A program made the position numbers and the translations under genes. The notes beneath the pieces are model-generated. The model saw nothing but the letters and a program-made list of their open reading frames with translations, searched no databases and had not been told where the DNA came from. Of a stretch of DNA of 64,000 nucleotides, positions 1 to 9,684 are shown in pieces (position 1 is the stretch's first letter; every line of letters begins with the position of its first letter). Where the stretch lies: contig NC_043744.1 of NCBI RefSeq assembly GCF_004337985.1, positions 560,730-624,729 on the forward strand, in the 5' to 3' direction. Origin of the DNA: Pyricularia pennisetigena (lineage: Eukaryota; Ascomycota; Sordariomycetes; Magnaporthales; Pyriculariaceae).

Positions 1-550
1 GAAAAAGCCCATAGATTCCCCTGCAAAGAGCATGTCAAACGGCTTGAACGGCCTCAAAATCAGGTCGGAAATAACGGGTGCAGCCAAGAGCACAAGACCA
101 TCCAGAACCTCAGCCCCGGCCCATTGGCGCTCGCACCGGCGCCACGCCACGTGCTTAGTATTCGGCAAAGTCGAGCCTGGTAAAATCCCACGCGTCCCGA
201 AAGGGGACAAGAAGGGGGACTGAGCACAAGGATATGACGGCAGTAGATGCCACACCATCAAACGACGGGCTGTTCCCTCGCTCCTTAAACCCCTTCTCCC
301 CCTCATCTGCGCGGGCTCGATATCAGCAAGCTGGTTGTAGCACAGACCTGTTGGCTCCATTCCCTTTGGGCCGGGACATGACACACTGGGTGCGGTTTTA
401 GATTGTCTGGGAATCACTAGTCATTGATCTGTCAAACGAGCCCGTTCCAACAGGCTAGAGAGCCGCGCAAAGGATTCAACTTTTGCCTTGCACAAAAACG
501 TCACCAAGCCCACGGAATCGACATTTCGCCACCGTCGTCTCTGGCCCAGC
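1..550. other. Upstream non-coding region
   Basis: No gene is recognised here. The stretch is mixed-composition DNA before the first coding region and probably holds the promoter and 5' leader of the gene starting at 551. A short open frame at 32-223 resembles no family I know and has no visible intron or conserved motif, so I do not call it. Confidence 0.5.
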
Positions 551-776
551 ATGCCTCTGCAAGAGCGAAAAGCTGCCGACCTGGCCGTCGGTAACAAGTC
601 TCACCTTTCCAGCGAGCCCGCTGACGCGTCAAAAAAGGGCAGCCAGGGCATGGTGGCCGATCTGTTCCAGCGCCCGGCACAGAACAAGCTGGGTAATCGA
701 CCTCGTCAGCCCAACGTCTTGGTCCGCCCCAGAAGAGGCAGCAGCTTCAAGGACTCTCCAGAAGAGTACTCGCATA

Positions 777-807
<31 letters not shown>

Positions 808-1690
808 CTACTCACACTCTCGCGGACTCTCATCGTCGGGCGATTCTGCGGCGTCTTCGTCGAGACGCGGCTCCGCATCAACTTCAGCCCAGTCACTTCG
901 ACGAGGCTCTTCACACACCGATCTCGAGTCCCAAAGGGCTGAACCCGCCAAGGGGAAAAGGCCCGAGCTGGTCTCTTCTGCAAGCTTTGATTCGGACCCC
1001 AGGTCGACGACGCTTTCGGCCTGCAGTAGAGGCCCGTTTAGTGCATCTGCTTCGCTGCTCCTCGACGACGACTCGAGGGCTGAAGCGGAAAATCTCACGT
1101 TCCAGGAAGCCCTAGAATCATTATCGACATCCTCGACAAACTTGCAAGACGAGGTCAAGGACCCTGTCGTAACCCAAATCAGCACCACCACCACCACCAC
1201 CAGCCGTGGTGCGTCCGGTCCGGGGACTCGACGTCACAGCCGCTCACGGGTTTCCGACGGCTTCAAGCCCTTTGGCCAGTACGGCCGTGGTTGGCTCTGG
1301 CCGCTGTCCAAGAAGCAAAAGCCCCAGGACATCACGTTCGCCCAGTGCGTCCAGGTGACCCAGGAGATCACCATCGAGATCCAAACCGACCCAGACTACC
1401 GTCCTCCGAAGTCGGCCCAGGCTGGTGGGCAGGAGGTCCAGGTGCCGAGGAACCCCAACGAGTACCCCGACTTCCGGACCCATCACGAGTTGTTTGGTGG
1501 CGGCCCTCCCTCGCCCACTCAGACCGACGAGGAGACTAGGGACAAGTCCAGATCAGGTTGGAAGAAACACTCACGCTTTTCCAGCAGTATCAGTTGCCGT
1601 TCTTTTCTGCAAAAGGATCAGAAAGAGGTCGAAGAGACGGCGGCTGCGGCTGCGGATGCGACGGAGGAAATCCCAGCGTCGAATTCCTGA
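551..1690 (+). CDS. Hypothetical Ser/Gln-rich low-complexity protein
   Basis: A 379-residue single-exon frame. I chose the ATG at 551 because the same frame extends upstream only from a TTG. The protein is mostly disordered: a run of about nine Gln at nucleotides 779-806, Ser/Arg-rich stretches with RRGS-type basic-Ser motifs that look like kinase targets, a run of Thr near 1184-1202, and an Ala-rich acidic tail. One more ordered segment, rich in aromatic and basic residues (GQYGRGWLWPLSKK) and followed by Glu/Ile-rich sequence, lies near nucleotides 1270-1400. I recognise no domain, signal peptide or membrane segment. It ends only 104 bp before the receptor gene on the same strand. Function unknown; the coding call rests on length, codon use and position. 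Confidence 0.6.
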
Positions 1691-1794
1691 CCCTCGTCTC
1701 GGTCAAGAACCAACGAAAGAAAAAGCACAAAAAAGATATATAAAAAAAAGGAAAAAGAAAAAAAAACCATTAAAGCTTTCTTACCCACCTCAAG

Positions 1795-3198
1795 ATGCAC
1801 TACCCACCCCCCAACGTCGTCGCCACCTGGCCTCCTCCTAACCACACAAACCCAGAGCGTCGGGGGCCGGCGCTGCTGGTGATCGAGCTGACCATTCTCC
1901 CCGTCGCGCTCTTAACCCTCCTCCTACGTCTCTATGTCCGTGTTCGTATCGTCAAAAGCTACGGCTGGGACGACTGGTTCATGGTTGCCGCGGCGGCCTG
2001 CGGCTTCGGCGTGACGCTATGCACCATCATCGCGACGCAAATATTCAATTGGAACGCACACATCTGGGACCTGACGCCGGAGCAGATAGTCGAAGGCCGC
2101 AAGGTCTCGCTGGCCAGCCAGACGCTCTTCACCGCGGCGACTTCCCTGGCCAAAGCATCCATACTGCTTTCGTACTTGCGCATCGCGCCGCGAAAGTCCT
2201 GGTTCAGGCGCCTGACGTTTTCCGCACTGGCCCTGGTGTCAACCATCGGGTTCGCCGCCATCTCCCTGTTCTGGACCCAGTGCATGCCCATCTCGAGCTA
2301 CTGGTCCTTTCAGGACACGTCCCAGGCCGCCAACTGCGGGGTCGACGAAGGGCTACTGGCCTATGCTCAGGCGCTGTGCAACGTATGCACAGACCTGGCC
2401 GTCTACGTGCTGCCCATACCGACGCTCGCGGCTCTGTCCCTGCCGCTGGGCCAGCGCATCGCCACCATCGCGCTCTTCAGCCTGGGCCTGATCGTCGTGG
2501 TCGCCGGGTGTATGCGTGCCTACTGGATCTCGTACGTGGTCGTGGCCAGCCTGCCCGACTTCACCTGGGAGGGCTACCACCTGTGGATCTGGACCGCCGT
2601 CGAATGCCAGCTCAGCGTCATCTGCGGCTGCGTCCCCGTGCTCAAGCCCCTATTCTTCATGATGCTCGGTCGTGAGGCCGGTTTCGAGCTGCGACGGGAA
2701 GACATAGATGATGACGTTGCAGACTTTGACTTTTGCGACATTGCAACCACGAGAGACTCAAAGGCCTACACAATGTACGCGCGGAGCATACACTCGAGTC
2801 ACACGAACGCAAGCGCCATCGAGGCACCGCCGCCGGCCAGGAACACGAATCGATTCAGCTTTGTCTGGGCAAGCTCGGACGGCCTCGCGCGCACCAACGT
2901 CGTGGTCGAGACGAGTGATGTTACTGCCGCCGCCACCGCCGCTAGCGACCCCTGGTACCCTGGAACGCGACCGGCCTTCATCCCGGGAATGCCTCCACCA
3001 CCGCGACCGCCACGGTCCCCGTTACCCCCCGAGATGGAGAACGGGATGTATCTGGCAGAGATTTGCAAGCGCCATACGATGCCGAACCTGCGAGATGACG
3101 ATGCGAATGTCTGGGTTTCTGCGGGTGGCGGCGTGAGGACCGTCATTACAGCCGGTGTTCCCATAAAGCCAAAGGCAAAGTCTTTGCGATGGGTTTGA
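1795..3198 (+). CDS. PTH11-type rhodopsin-domain membrane receptor
   Basis: A 467-residue single-exon protein starting at an ATG in AAG-ATG context. Seven hydrophobic segments are visible at about residues 26-46, 61-83, 108-129, 140-163, 187-212, 222-245 and 262-291. They are followed by a long polar cytoplasmic tail of about 175 residues with Pro-rich runs. The GWDDWFM motif just before the second helix is typical of the fungal rhodopsin-like family (PTH11-related GPCR-like proteins without a CFEM domain). Members sit in the plasma membrane; PTH11 of Magnaporthe senses surface cues, but most paralogues have no known ligand. There is no N-terminal Cys-rich CFEM module and no clear cleavable signal peptide. 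Family placement is strong; the biological role is not inferable. Confidence 0.85.
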   Translation: MHYPPPNVVATWPPPNHTNPERRGPALLVIELTILPVALLTLLLRLYVRVRIVKSYGWDDWFMVAAAACGFGVTLCTIIATQIFNWNAHIWDLTPEQIVEGRKVSLASQTLFTAATSLAKASILLSYLRIAPRKSWFRRLTFSALALVSTIGFAAISLFWTQCMPISSYWSFQDTSQAANCGVDEGLLAYAQALCNVCTDLAVYVLPIPTLAALSLPLGQRIATIALFSLGLIVVVAGCMRAYWISYVVVASLPDFTWEGYHLWIWTAVECQLSVICGCVPVLKPLFFMMLGREAGFELRREDIDDDVADFDFCDIATTRDSKAYTMYARSIHSSHTNASAIEAPPPARNTNRFSFVWASSDGLARTNVVVETSDVTAAATAASDPWYPGTRPAFIPGMPPPPRPPRSPLPPEMENGMYLAEICKRHTMPNLRDDDANVWVSAGGGVRTVITAGVPIKPKAKSLRWV

Positions 3199-3496
3199 CC
3201 AAAAGGGAAACTTTTCTTTTTTTCTTGGGGTATATATACATATGAAACGTTTTGAAAGAGAAGTCCGGGCAACCGGGAAAAAAAAAAGAGAACATGCCAA
3301 GATAGCCACAAGTCTCCTTTGTCGATTCATTTTGATGCCTCGAGCGAAATTTATGGGTAAAGACATTGCCAGTACAACCGATCTTTTGGGCGGACGGAGT
3401 CTTGTTTGGTTCTGATATTTCATGGCTCATCAAGTCGTATTTTCCTAGAAAGTCATAAGATCCCAATCACAAAGCCACGAAACCTATATTTCTGTT

Positions 3497-5737
3497 TCAG
3501 GCCTTTCCAACTATCGTGATCCTCCCCTCTAGCCGTGGTGCAATGGCCTGCGTCCACTTGACCATCAGATCGTCTCCGCCGACATCGCTTTCGGCTCTTG
3601 GTTGAAGCCCGGCCTTGCGACACCAGCGCTCAAAATATCTTCTCATGACGCGAAGCTCATCATCCAACTTCTCCAGCTCCTCCTGGTCCGGCGTTGGCAC
3701 AGCGTCATCAATTACGTGTTCATCGAACGGCGCCACAGATGTCTTGCGTTGGCGCAACCTTTTGGCTGTCCATGCCTGCCAGCCTGCGGCTATCTCGTCT
3801 TTGCTCGTCTTAGGGGCGGGCAACGTCGGAATGCGGAATTTCTCGTCGCCCTTGGTCGTTTCTAGAGGTGAGGGTGGAAGAACCGGGTGATACTGCGTCA
3901 CGTTGGTCTTGACTTGACCCCAGTGACGGTCGAGCGACGGGTTCCAGTTCTTCCAGCGATCCAGAACCTTGAGCGACATGAAGTACTGCCGGAGCATCAT
4001 GGATATGAGGATGCCGTTTTCCTCGGATACTATCTCTTCGGCCGTGCCGCCTTCTTCCTTGATTAAAAGACTCTTGTAGCCGTCTGCGCGGGGACAAAAA
4101 CCTGTCAGTAACACAAAACCGAAAAAAAGCCGAACGGATATAGCTTAAACGAAGACTTGACCTACCTTTACCCCTTGCCATATATCCCCTGGTGCATAGA
4201 ACGTAGACCCTGTCCATCTTGATCGGGTCGTCGCCGCCGATACTCGCTTTCACTATTCGAGATCCGGGATTTTTCGACGGGTCGAACGTGAACTTGATGT
4301 TGGACACTTGAGGGAAACGACCTGTCATCTTGTCAGAAACCTCTAATTCTGAGCATCAATGCAACAATACCTCCCGCATTCTTATGCCTACTCACCTTCC
4401 TGTGCCGGATACAGCGAGACGCCACTCTCCAATGCATCCCATATATCCTGTCCAGTAACCTTGATGACCACCACCGGGTCCTCAAAGGGGAAGCAATCGG
4501 TAATGTCCTTGATCCGGATCGGGCCGGGCGGGTATACCATATCGCCACGGATTGTTCCAGCCGCCATCATTGCGCAGTCAGCCTGGTAGTGATGGCGCAT
4601 TATGTCGCAGATGAAATTCCCAAGGTTGCTCTCTTGCATCCTGACGACAGTGAAGCGCGCATCCAGGGGTGTGGCCGTCCAACCGACCGGCTTCTCCAGA
4701 CTTTGCTTGAGCTTGGATGTCAACTGGTTGATCAGCTGCGCTGTTTCGCCATCCTGAGGCACTGCGGAGATGACGTCCCGGCGGCGGATCTCAAGGTCCC
4801 ATCTGGACTTGCCAGACGTGGAGCGGCGCGCAGTGATGTAGGAAAGCTGCTTGAAGTCACTACCGGACCTGAGCACGTGGCAACCGTTGATGAGGCTGTG
4901 GTTGTAGAAGTGATCGTGGCCGCCGAGAATGATGTCTATCTCGCCGCCCATATTCTCGGCCAGCTTGTTATCGTTGGGTTCGCGCTGGTGCGTCAATGCA
5001 ATCACAATCTCTGCCCCTTCCTGGCGTAGCTTCGGCACGAGTTCCTTGGCCGTCTGCGTAGCTGACTTGTAGATGATGTCTGGGGGCAATGCGTTGACGG
5101 TCTCGAGCCACTCGCGCTCGGCTAGGCCAATCAACCCGACCTTGATACCATTGGATGCCGTGATCATGTGCGTCTTTTTGGCGTGTCCGATGGAAACGTC
5201 CTCGCCCAATGCCGGGTCGAGGACGTTGGCGAGGAGCCAGGGAAAGTTGCATTTCTGAGCCAGGTATTCAAATTGATTCACACCGAAGTCAAGATCATGA
5301 TTCTATGGATTTGGTTAGTATATATATGGTCAGGTAACAGGGCTATGCCAGTGACAGCCGTCCAAACACGTGGGCTCAATGCATACCCCGATACAAGCGC
5401 AGGCCGTCCCTATCGAGTTCAAAATAGGCACCATGTGGCTACCCTTGGTTATGGAGCTCTCCAGGCTCGGGTTAAAAACATCACCAGAGAATAAAGTTAG
5501 CAGCTCCGGGTGTCCCTGGAACTCTTGACCAGATTGGTATTCTTTGACAAGAGTGAGGAAACGAGCCGCACCGCCAACAGGCTCGGCAGATGACGGGTCT
5601 AAATGGTAGACATCATTGTAGTGCAGGATGCGAAGATCCGGCGGCGACGATGTGTCGCGTCCGGATGAGTAAGTCTCGAAATCAGAATCCTTTTCCAAGG
5701 TTAGCTTGGTCTTGGTCTTGGTTGAAGTTGCCGACAT
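3497..5737 (-). CDS. 5'-nucleotidase/UshA-type metallophosphoesterase
   Basis: Four exons on the minus strand: 5737-5387, 5302-4396, 4321-4166 and 4083-3497, with GT..AG introns, giving 666 residues in one closed frame. The ATG at 5737 is the first in frame. Metal-binding motifs of the calcineurin-like phosphoesterase fold follow in order: HYNDVYHL near residue 39, FSGDVF near 83, and GNHDLDFG at 117, the last created by joining exons 1 and 2. GGHDHFYNH follows. The C-terminal 5'-nucleotidase domain shows ESNLGNFICD and FPFEDP. The family hydrolyses nucleotides or related phosphomonoesters; the substrate here is unknown. No signal peptide is seen, so it is probably intracellular. The last 200 residues are a charged extension. 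It is divergent from the acetyltransferase gene to its right. Confidence 0.88.
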
Positions 5738-6283
5738 GACGAAGATGAGACGAAGTCCAGGCGCAAGAACCGCGAACAATGACAAGGGTTCGGGAAAGCC
5801 GAATGGCACGTCTCGTCCTGGTCTGGGCCTTGTTCCTTGTGCTGCGACAAGTTCCGAATGTAAAGTATTACCAGTAAGGTACTCTAGGTAGGTAGGTAGC
5901 CAAACACAGCAAATGACGTCTCTGACTGAAACGAGAGCACAAATTGCAATTGGAAGAGTTGAATGGCCTGTACCGTTTCCTGACTTGGCACTCAAATCGA
6001 ACAAAACAAGGCAGTGATTGAATCAACAAACGAAACGGCACAGGTCGGTTTCAGGCCACCCCTGTTCTAATCAATTAACAAGTACGCGTTTGCCGGTAGA
6101 CTACCTCACCAAGGTACCCAAGGTGCTATGTACACAAGTCGCGACCAATTATCGCGTTGAGGGGCAGTTTCGTGACAAGGTTGTAGCGGCGGGGTAGCGG
6201 CATCAAGTACCTAAGCTGTAAGTAAGTAACTTTGGCTCAGCTATATTAATATTAGTGCCCGTACCATAGAGATATCGTCTGCG

Positions 6284-6322
<39 letters not shown>

Positions 6323-6765
6323 GGTTTTATCCAATTGCATTGCGTCCGTTTGAGATCCTACCCTTAAGAAGACTAGGTTCCCCTAAATACAGCAGAATCA
6401 TGGAGACTGTTATTCAATAATAACATGTCGCAAGATTCAAACCCACAAAGCCCACCTACGCCCTTCATGTCAACTGTGGCTGTGGAGTTCGGGGTTTGTC
6501 ATCGGCACGGCTCGACACATGGAATTATGATTTTGAGGTAGACCGACCTCTTTCGTACAAAAAGCCTTTGGGCGGTTACTTGTCTTATAATTGTAGAGGC
6601 TCTTCTTGACGATAGTTTCCGCAAGTTTTGTTTCGTCACGTTTCGTTCGTATCAATAAAGCCCCGAAACACAATACTGTAACCAACTACCAACTACGTTA
6701 CTCAATCTCACCCCTGACCTATCAATACCGGCACTCGTCGACGAGCTCGCCTCTTGCAAAAAACC
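5738..6765. promoter_or_regulatory. Divergent intergenic region with poly-A tract
   Basis: This 1.03-kb gap separates the divergent phosphoesterase and acetyltransferase genes and must contain both promoters. It holds an uninterrupted run of 37 A at 6284-6320. Short TAGGTAGG/ACCAAGGTACC motifs of the kind common in ascomycete intergenic DNA lie on its left side. No gene is seen. Confidence 0.5.
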
Positions 6766-7389
6766 ATGGCCACCATCAAACATGCTAGCCGAGAGGGTAT
6801 GTGACCGGAAATCCTCTGCTGTCATACTTCCAATCATGCAAGCTAACATCATATGTACCTTGTAGACATCCCAGCAGTTCTTGGCATGATCCGCGAACTG
6901 GCCGACTACGAGCATGAGCTTCACTCCGTCGAGACGACCGAAGCCAAGCTGCTCGAGACCCTCGCCCTTGCGCCCTCGGATCCGTCTGCACCCCTCAGCC
7001 TCCCTGATGGTCTGCCAAACACCGAGCCTACTTCACCAGCCAAGCCTGCTCGCTGCCTTGTCCTTTCCGATCCAGACGGTACCACCTGTGGCATGGCATT
7101 GTACTTCTACAACTATAGCACATGGCGCGCCAGGCCAGGTATCTACTTGGAGGACTTATACGTGCGCCCTGCATACCGCAAGAAGGGGTACGGCCTGCGG
7201 CTGTTATCGACACTGGCAAGAGAAGTAAGAGCAATGCAGGGCACTAGGCTCGAATGGGCCTGCTTGAAGTGGAATGAGCCCAGCATTAAGTTCTACGAGA
7301 GTATCGGGGCTAGACAGCAGAGTGAGTGGGTTGGCTTCAGGGTTGATGGGGATAACTTGGCGAAGCTGGCGGACATGTCCAAGCCATAG
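6766..7389 (+). CDS. GNAT acetyltransferase, diamine/thialysine type
   Basis: Two exons, 6766-6796 and 6866-7389, give 184 residues. The intron starts GTATGT and has a GCTAAC branch site about 24 nt before its TAG end. Joining them restores a normal N-terminus, with alternating hydrophobics after MATIKHASRED and an alpha-helix ending in ELADYE, as in spermidine/spermine N-acetyltransferase relatives. The acetyl-CoA loop is RPAYRKKGYG following the strand LEDLYV, and the C-terminal NEPSIKFYESIGA motif is also typical of the SSAT group. The enzyme transfers acetyl from acetyl-CoA to a small amine (polyamine or thialysine); which one cannot be told. ATG context is CCATGG. It is convergent with the LYR gene, with 111 bp between stop codons. 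Confidence 0.85.
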
Positions 7390-7500
7390 TTGTGGAAGTA
7401 TGTTGGTCAGAGCCCATGCTTGGCATCTGGGGTATCATTGGATTTATATGTAGGAGACAAGACATGACACAAGAGAGCGACTGATCTAAACAGCACAGTC

Positions 7501-8619
7501 TCATGTCGCCGCTGTTTCCGTTATAGGGACACCATCCTGATTCACACCTTGGAACACTTGATGCCAAGTTTGTGATGCGTTGTTGTTCTTAATAGTACGT
7601 GGCTGGCCAAACGTCACCTTCCAACCAGAAGCTGAACCATCCTGCTTTTCTATAAAAGGGGTCAGGCGCCAAACTGCCCCGTAGATGCGGCGCATGTTCC
7701 GAGGAGTCAACTGAGAGGATAATCCCTCTGGTGCATGTCCCAGCTCGTCATTGGGCTGTGGTATGCCAGTGAACAATACCCTCTTATGAGATGACTTGCG
7801 ATCGACCCAGCGGGCCGGCTGCAAGAGGTAGTTCTCCATGTCCCATGACTGCTTTGCAAGTTCTAGATCAATGTCCTGACCAAGGCCAGCCACTGGTCTC
7901 CTTGGTAGCACTTGCCCGCGCGCCATATCCTTTCCATGGGCGAGATCTCGCAGTATATTCCACTCCTCTTTTGGAACGGGCGGGAGTGCTTTCTCTGCAT
8001 AGACCTTCCAGAAATTTTTGACTTTTGTGCGAGCTGGTTTCGGAGGAAAGGGGAGGCCATAGCCGTTCAGCTCGGGTACCCTGGAGTATGGTTCAAACCG
8101 TTTAGTCCTGATCTCGACGGTTTTTGGCGGATTAGCGACGTCCGCCTGGGCTTTCAACAAAACAGTGAGCTTGTCGGTATCCCAGCCATCCAGCCAGTCG
8201 TACGTCAGATCATCCTGGCCCTCTCGAGCACGAAACTTCATAAGGTGCTTAGGAGCGGGCCCGATGCCCAACTTCCAGTCCAGAAACTCTTGCAGGGCAG
8301 TGCTATCCTGGGGCGGCTCCCGATGTAAAAAGTCTGACAGAAGCTGTCGACGACGGAAGCCGATGCGACCAAACCCAATTTGGATGACCTTTTCCAGGCT
8401 GTCACGGTCTCCAGCGACTGCAGCTCGCAGGGTACGAAGCTTCTGTGTGCCTTTGCGAATTCGAGCCATCGGTTCTGAATCGTTCCGGTGTCGTCGGAAC
8501 ACGAAGATAATCCGCTCGGTAAAACATGGCCGGATCACGGGAGGAAGGTATGAAGCTTCGCGGAGAAGGTGTCGGTAGAGATGCAGGGGAGTCTTCGGGG
8601 CGGGAAGCTGAAGAGGCAT
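7501..8619 (-). CDS. LYR-motif (complex I LYR-like) protein
   Basis: A single-exon protein of 372 residues starting at the ATG at 8619. The N-terminal helix carries the LYR tripeptide at residues 14-16 (PLHLYRHLLREASYLP) and continues with a phenylalanine/arginine-rich helix and a second basic segment (RIGFRRRQLL) near residue 88. That matches the three-helix LYR fold, which in other proteins binds acyl-carrier protein and serves assembly of mitochondrial complexes. The remaining 270 residues are an extended Pro- and Trp-containing region with no domain I recognise, much longer than the classic 80-120-residue LYR proteins. Mitochondrial location is likely from the family and the basic N-terminus, but inferred. 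Client complex unknown. Confidence 0.7.
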   Translation of the reverse strand: MPLQLPAPKTPLHLYRHLLREASYLPPVIRPCFTERIIFVFRRHRNDSEPMARIRKGTQKLRTLRAAVAGDRDSLEKVIQIGFGRIGFRRRQLLSDFLHREPPQDSTALQEFLDWKLGIGPAPKHLMKFRAREGQDDLTYDWLDGWDTDKLTVLLKAQADVANPPKTVEIRTKRFEPYSRVPELNGYGLPFPPKPARTKVKNFWKVYAEKALPPVPKEEWNILRDLAHGKDMARGQVLPRRPVAGLGQDIDLELAKQSWDMENYLLQPARWVDRKSSHKRVLFTGIPQPNDELGHAPEGLSSQLTPRNMRRIYGAVWRLTPFIEKQDGSASGWKVTFGQPRTIKNNNASQTWHQVFQGVNQDGVPITETAAT

Positions 8620-9684
8620 GGTTGCGTTCGTTTATTCGCTGCGGTCGAGGATCTATATCGGCACGAGGCAAATAAATACCCAGACCAGCTGTGTGGGTAA
8701 AATCAGCATTGATAGGCCGTGGGGCTTTACTGCTGCTCTCGTAGTCCACCTAGTCTAGTGTCTCAAGGACAACAGCTGCATGATCGATTTATCGAGTATG
8801 GCATTTATTGTGGCGGCGACTAAATGGTCAGGCTGACCAAGTCAACATGGTGAAAGTTCATTCTCCTTTACAACTTGAAATTCGACCCAAGGAAGCCAAA
8901 CACTCCACAAAAGCAAGATTGGTGACCCGCTTTTTGGGGATGATTTGGAGAAAGACCCGTACAGTGCTGACAATCTTTGGACAAGTACCCATGAACGAAA
9001 CCCTGAGTGAGAAATTTCAACGATGAGTTTTGCAATACGGACATTGAGTGGCCCAAGCTCCCTCTCGCGGCTTCCCCGCTTAGACCCGCCCGGTCTCTTT
9101 TTTGCTCACGGCGCATTTGCCAAATCCTGCGTAGTCGCGCTTACTCGTGTTGGCGTTACAGGTACGGCTGAGACTGGCCGAGATTCTTGCTAGCCACACG
9201 TGCAATCACGCGCTGGCATCTCTCGGTCGTCACGAAACAGACACGTCCCAACGCATCTCCTCTTAATTGATTTTCACGTCGTTGTCCGGCCACTTGCCCG
9301 CCACTCCACTACGGCGCACAAGGCTGCATAATCCGTTTTCGTTCGGGATACTTTTCTGGGGGAGAATTAACCAGTTGGTTTTGGCCCATTCACAAGGTTC
9401 TAATTGCCGCCATTCGCGTATACACGTCCTGTCTTGAATGTTCCCCGCGGCGCGCCCACCGCCAGTTCGATCAGTGAGTGGGTGTGTCGTGTAGCGATAA
9501 TCGCCCTCTTTTTTTTTCCCCCACAGCTGCGCCGGTTATTACACAGGCAGAGAGAGGAGCTACCAGCAACTACATCCGCTTCAAAGGGAACCAGCAGAGT
9601 AGGATTAGTAGCGACGGCGACGAGGGCGAGGACGGGTACAGCGAAAGTGACGATATTGGCGGTAGTCCGGGTCAATGTGGTGTT
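8620..9684. promoter_or_regulatory. Divergent promoter region with likely 5' UTR intron
   Basis: This gap separates the divergent LYR and APSES genes. Near its right end, 9474-9526 looks like a 53-nt intron in the 5' leader of the APSES gene: a GTGAGT start and a long pyrimidine run before CCACAG. A short upstream ATG lies at 9438, out of frame with the main start if that intron is removed. No other gene is seen. Confidence 0.45.

Noticed and set aside
488..550. N-terminal extension of the first gene
   Set aside because: The longer frame starts with TTG at 488. The first in-frame ATG is at 551.
2799..3466. Overlapping antisense open frames behind the receptor gene
   Set aside because: Antisense shadows of GC-rich coding DNA without motifs or splice signals.
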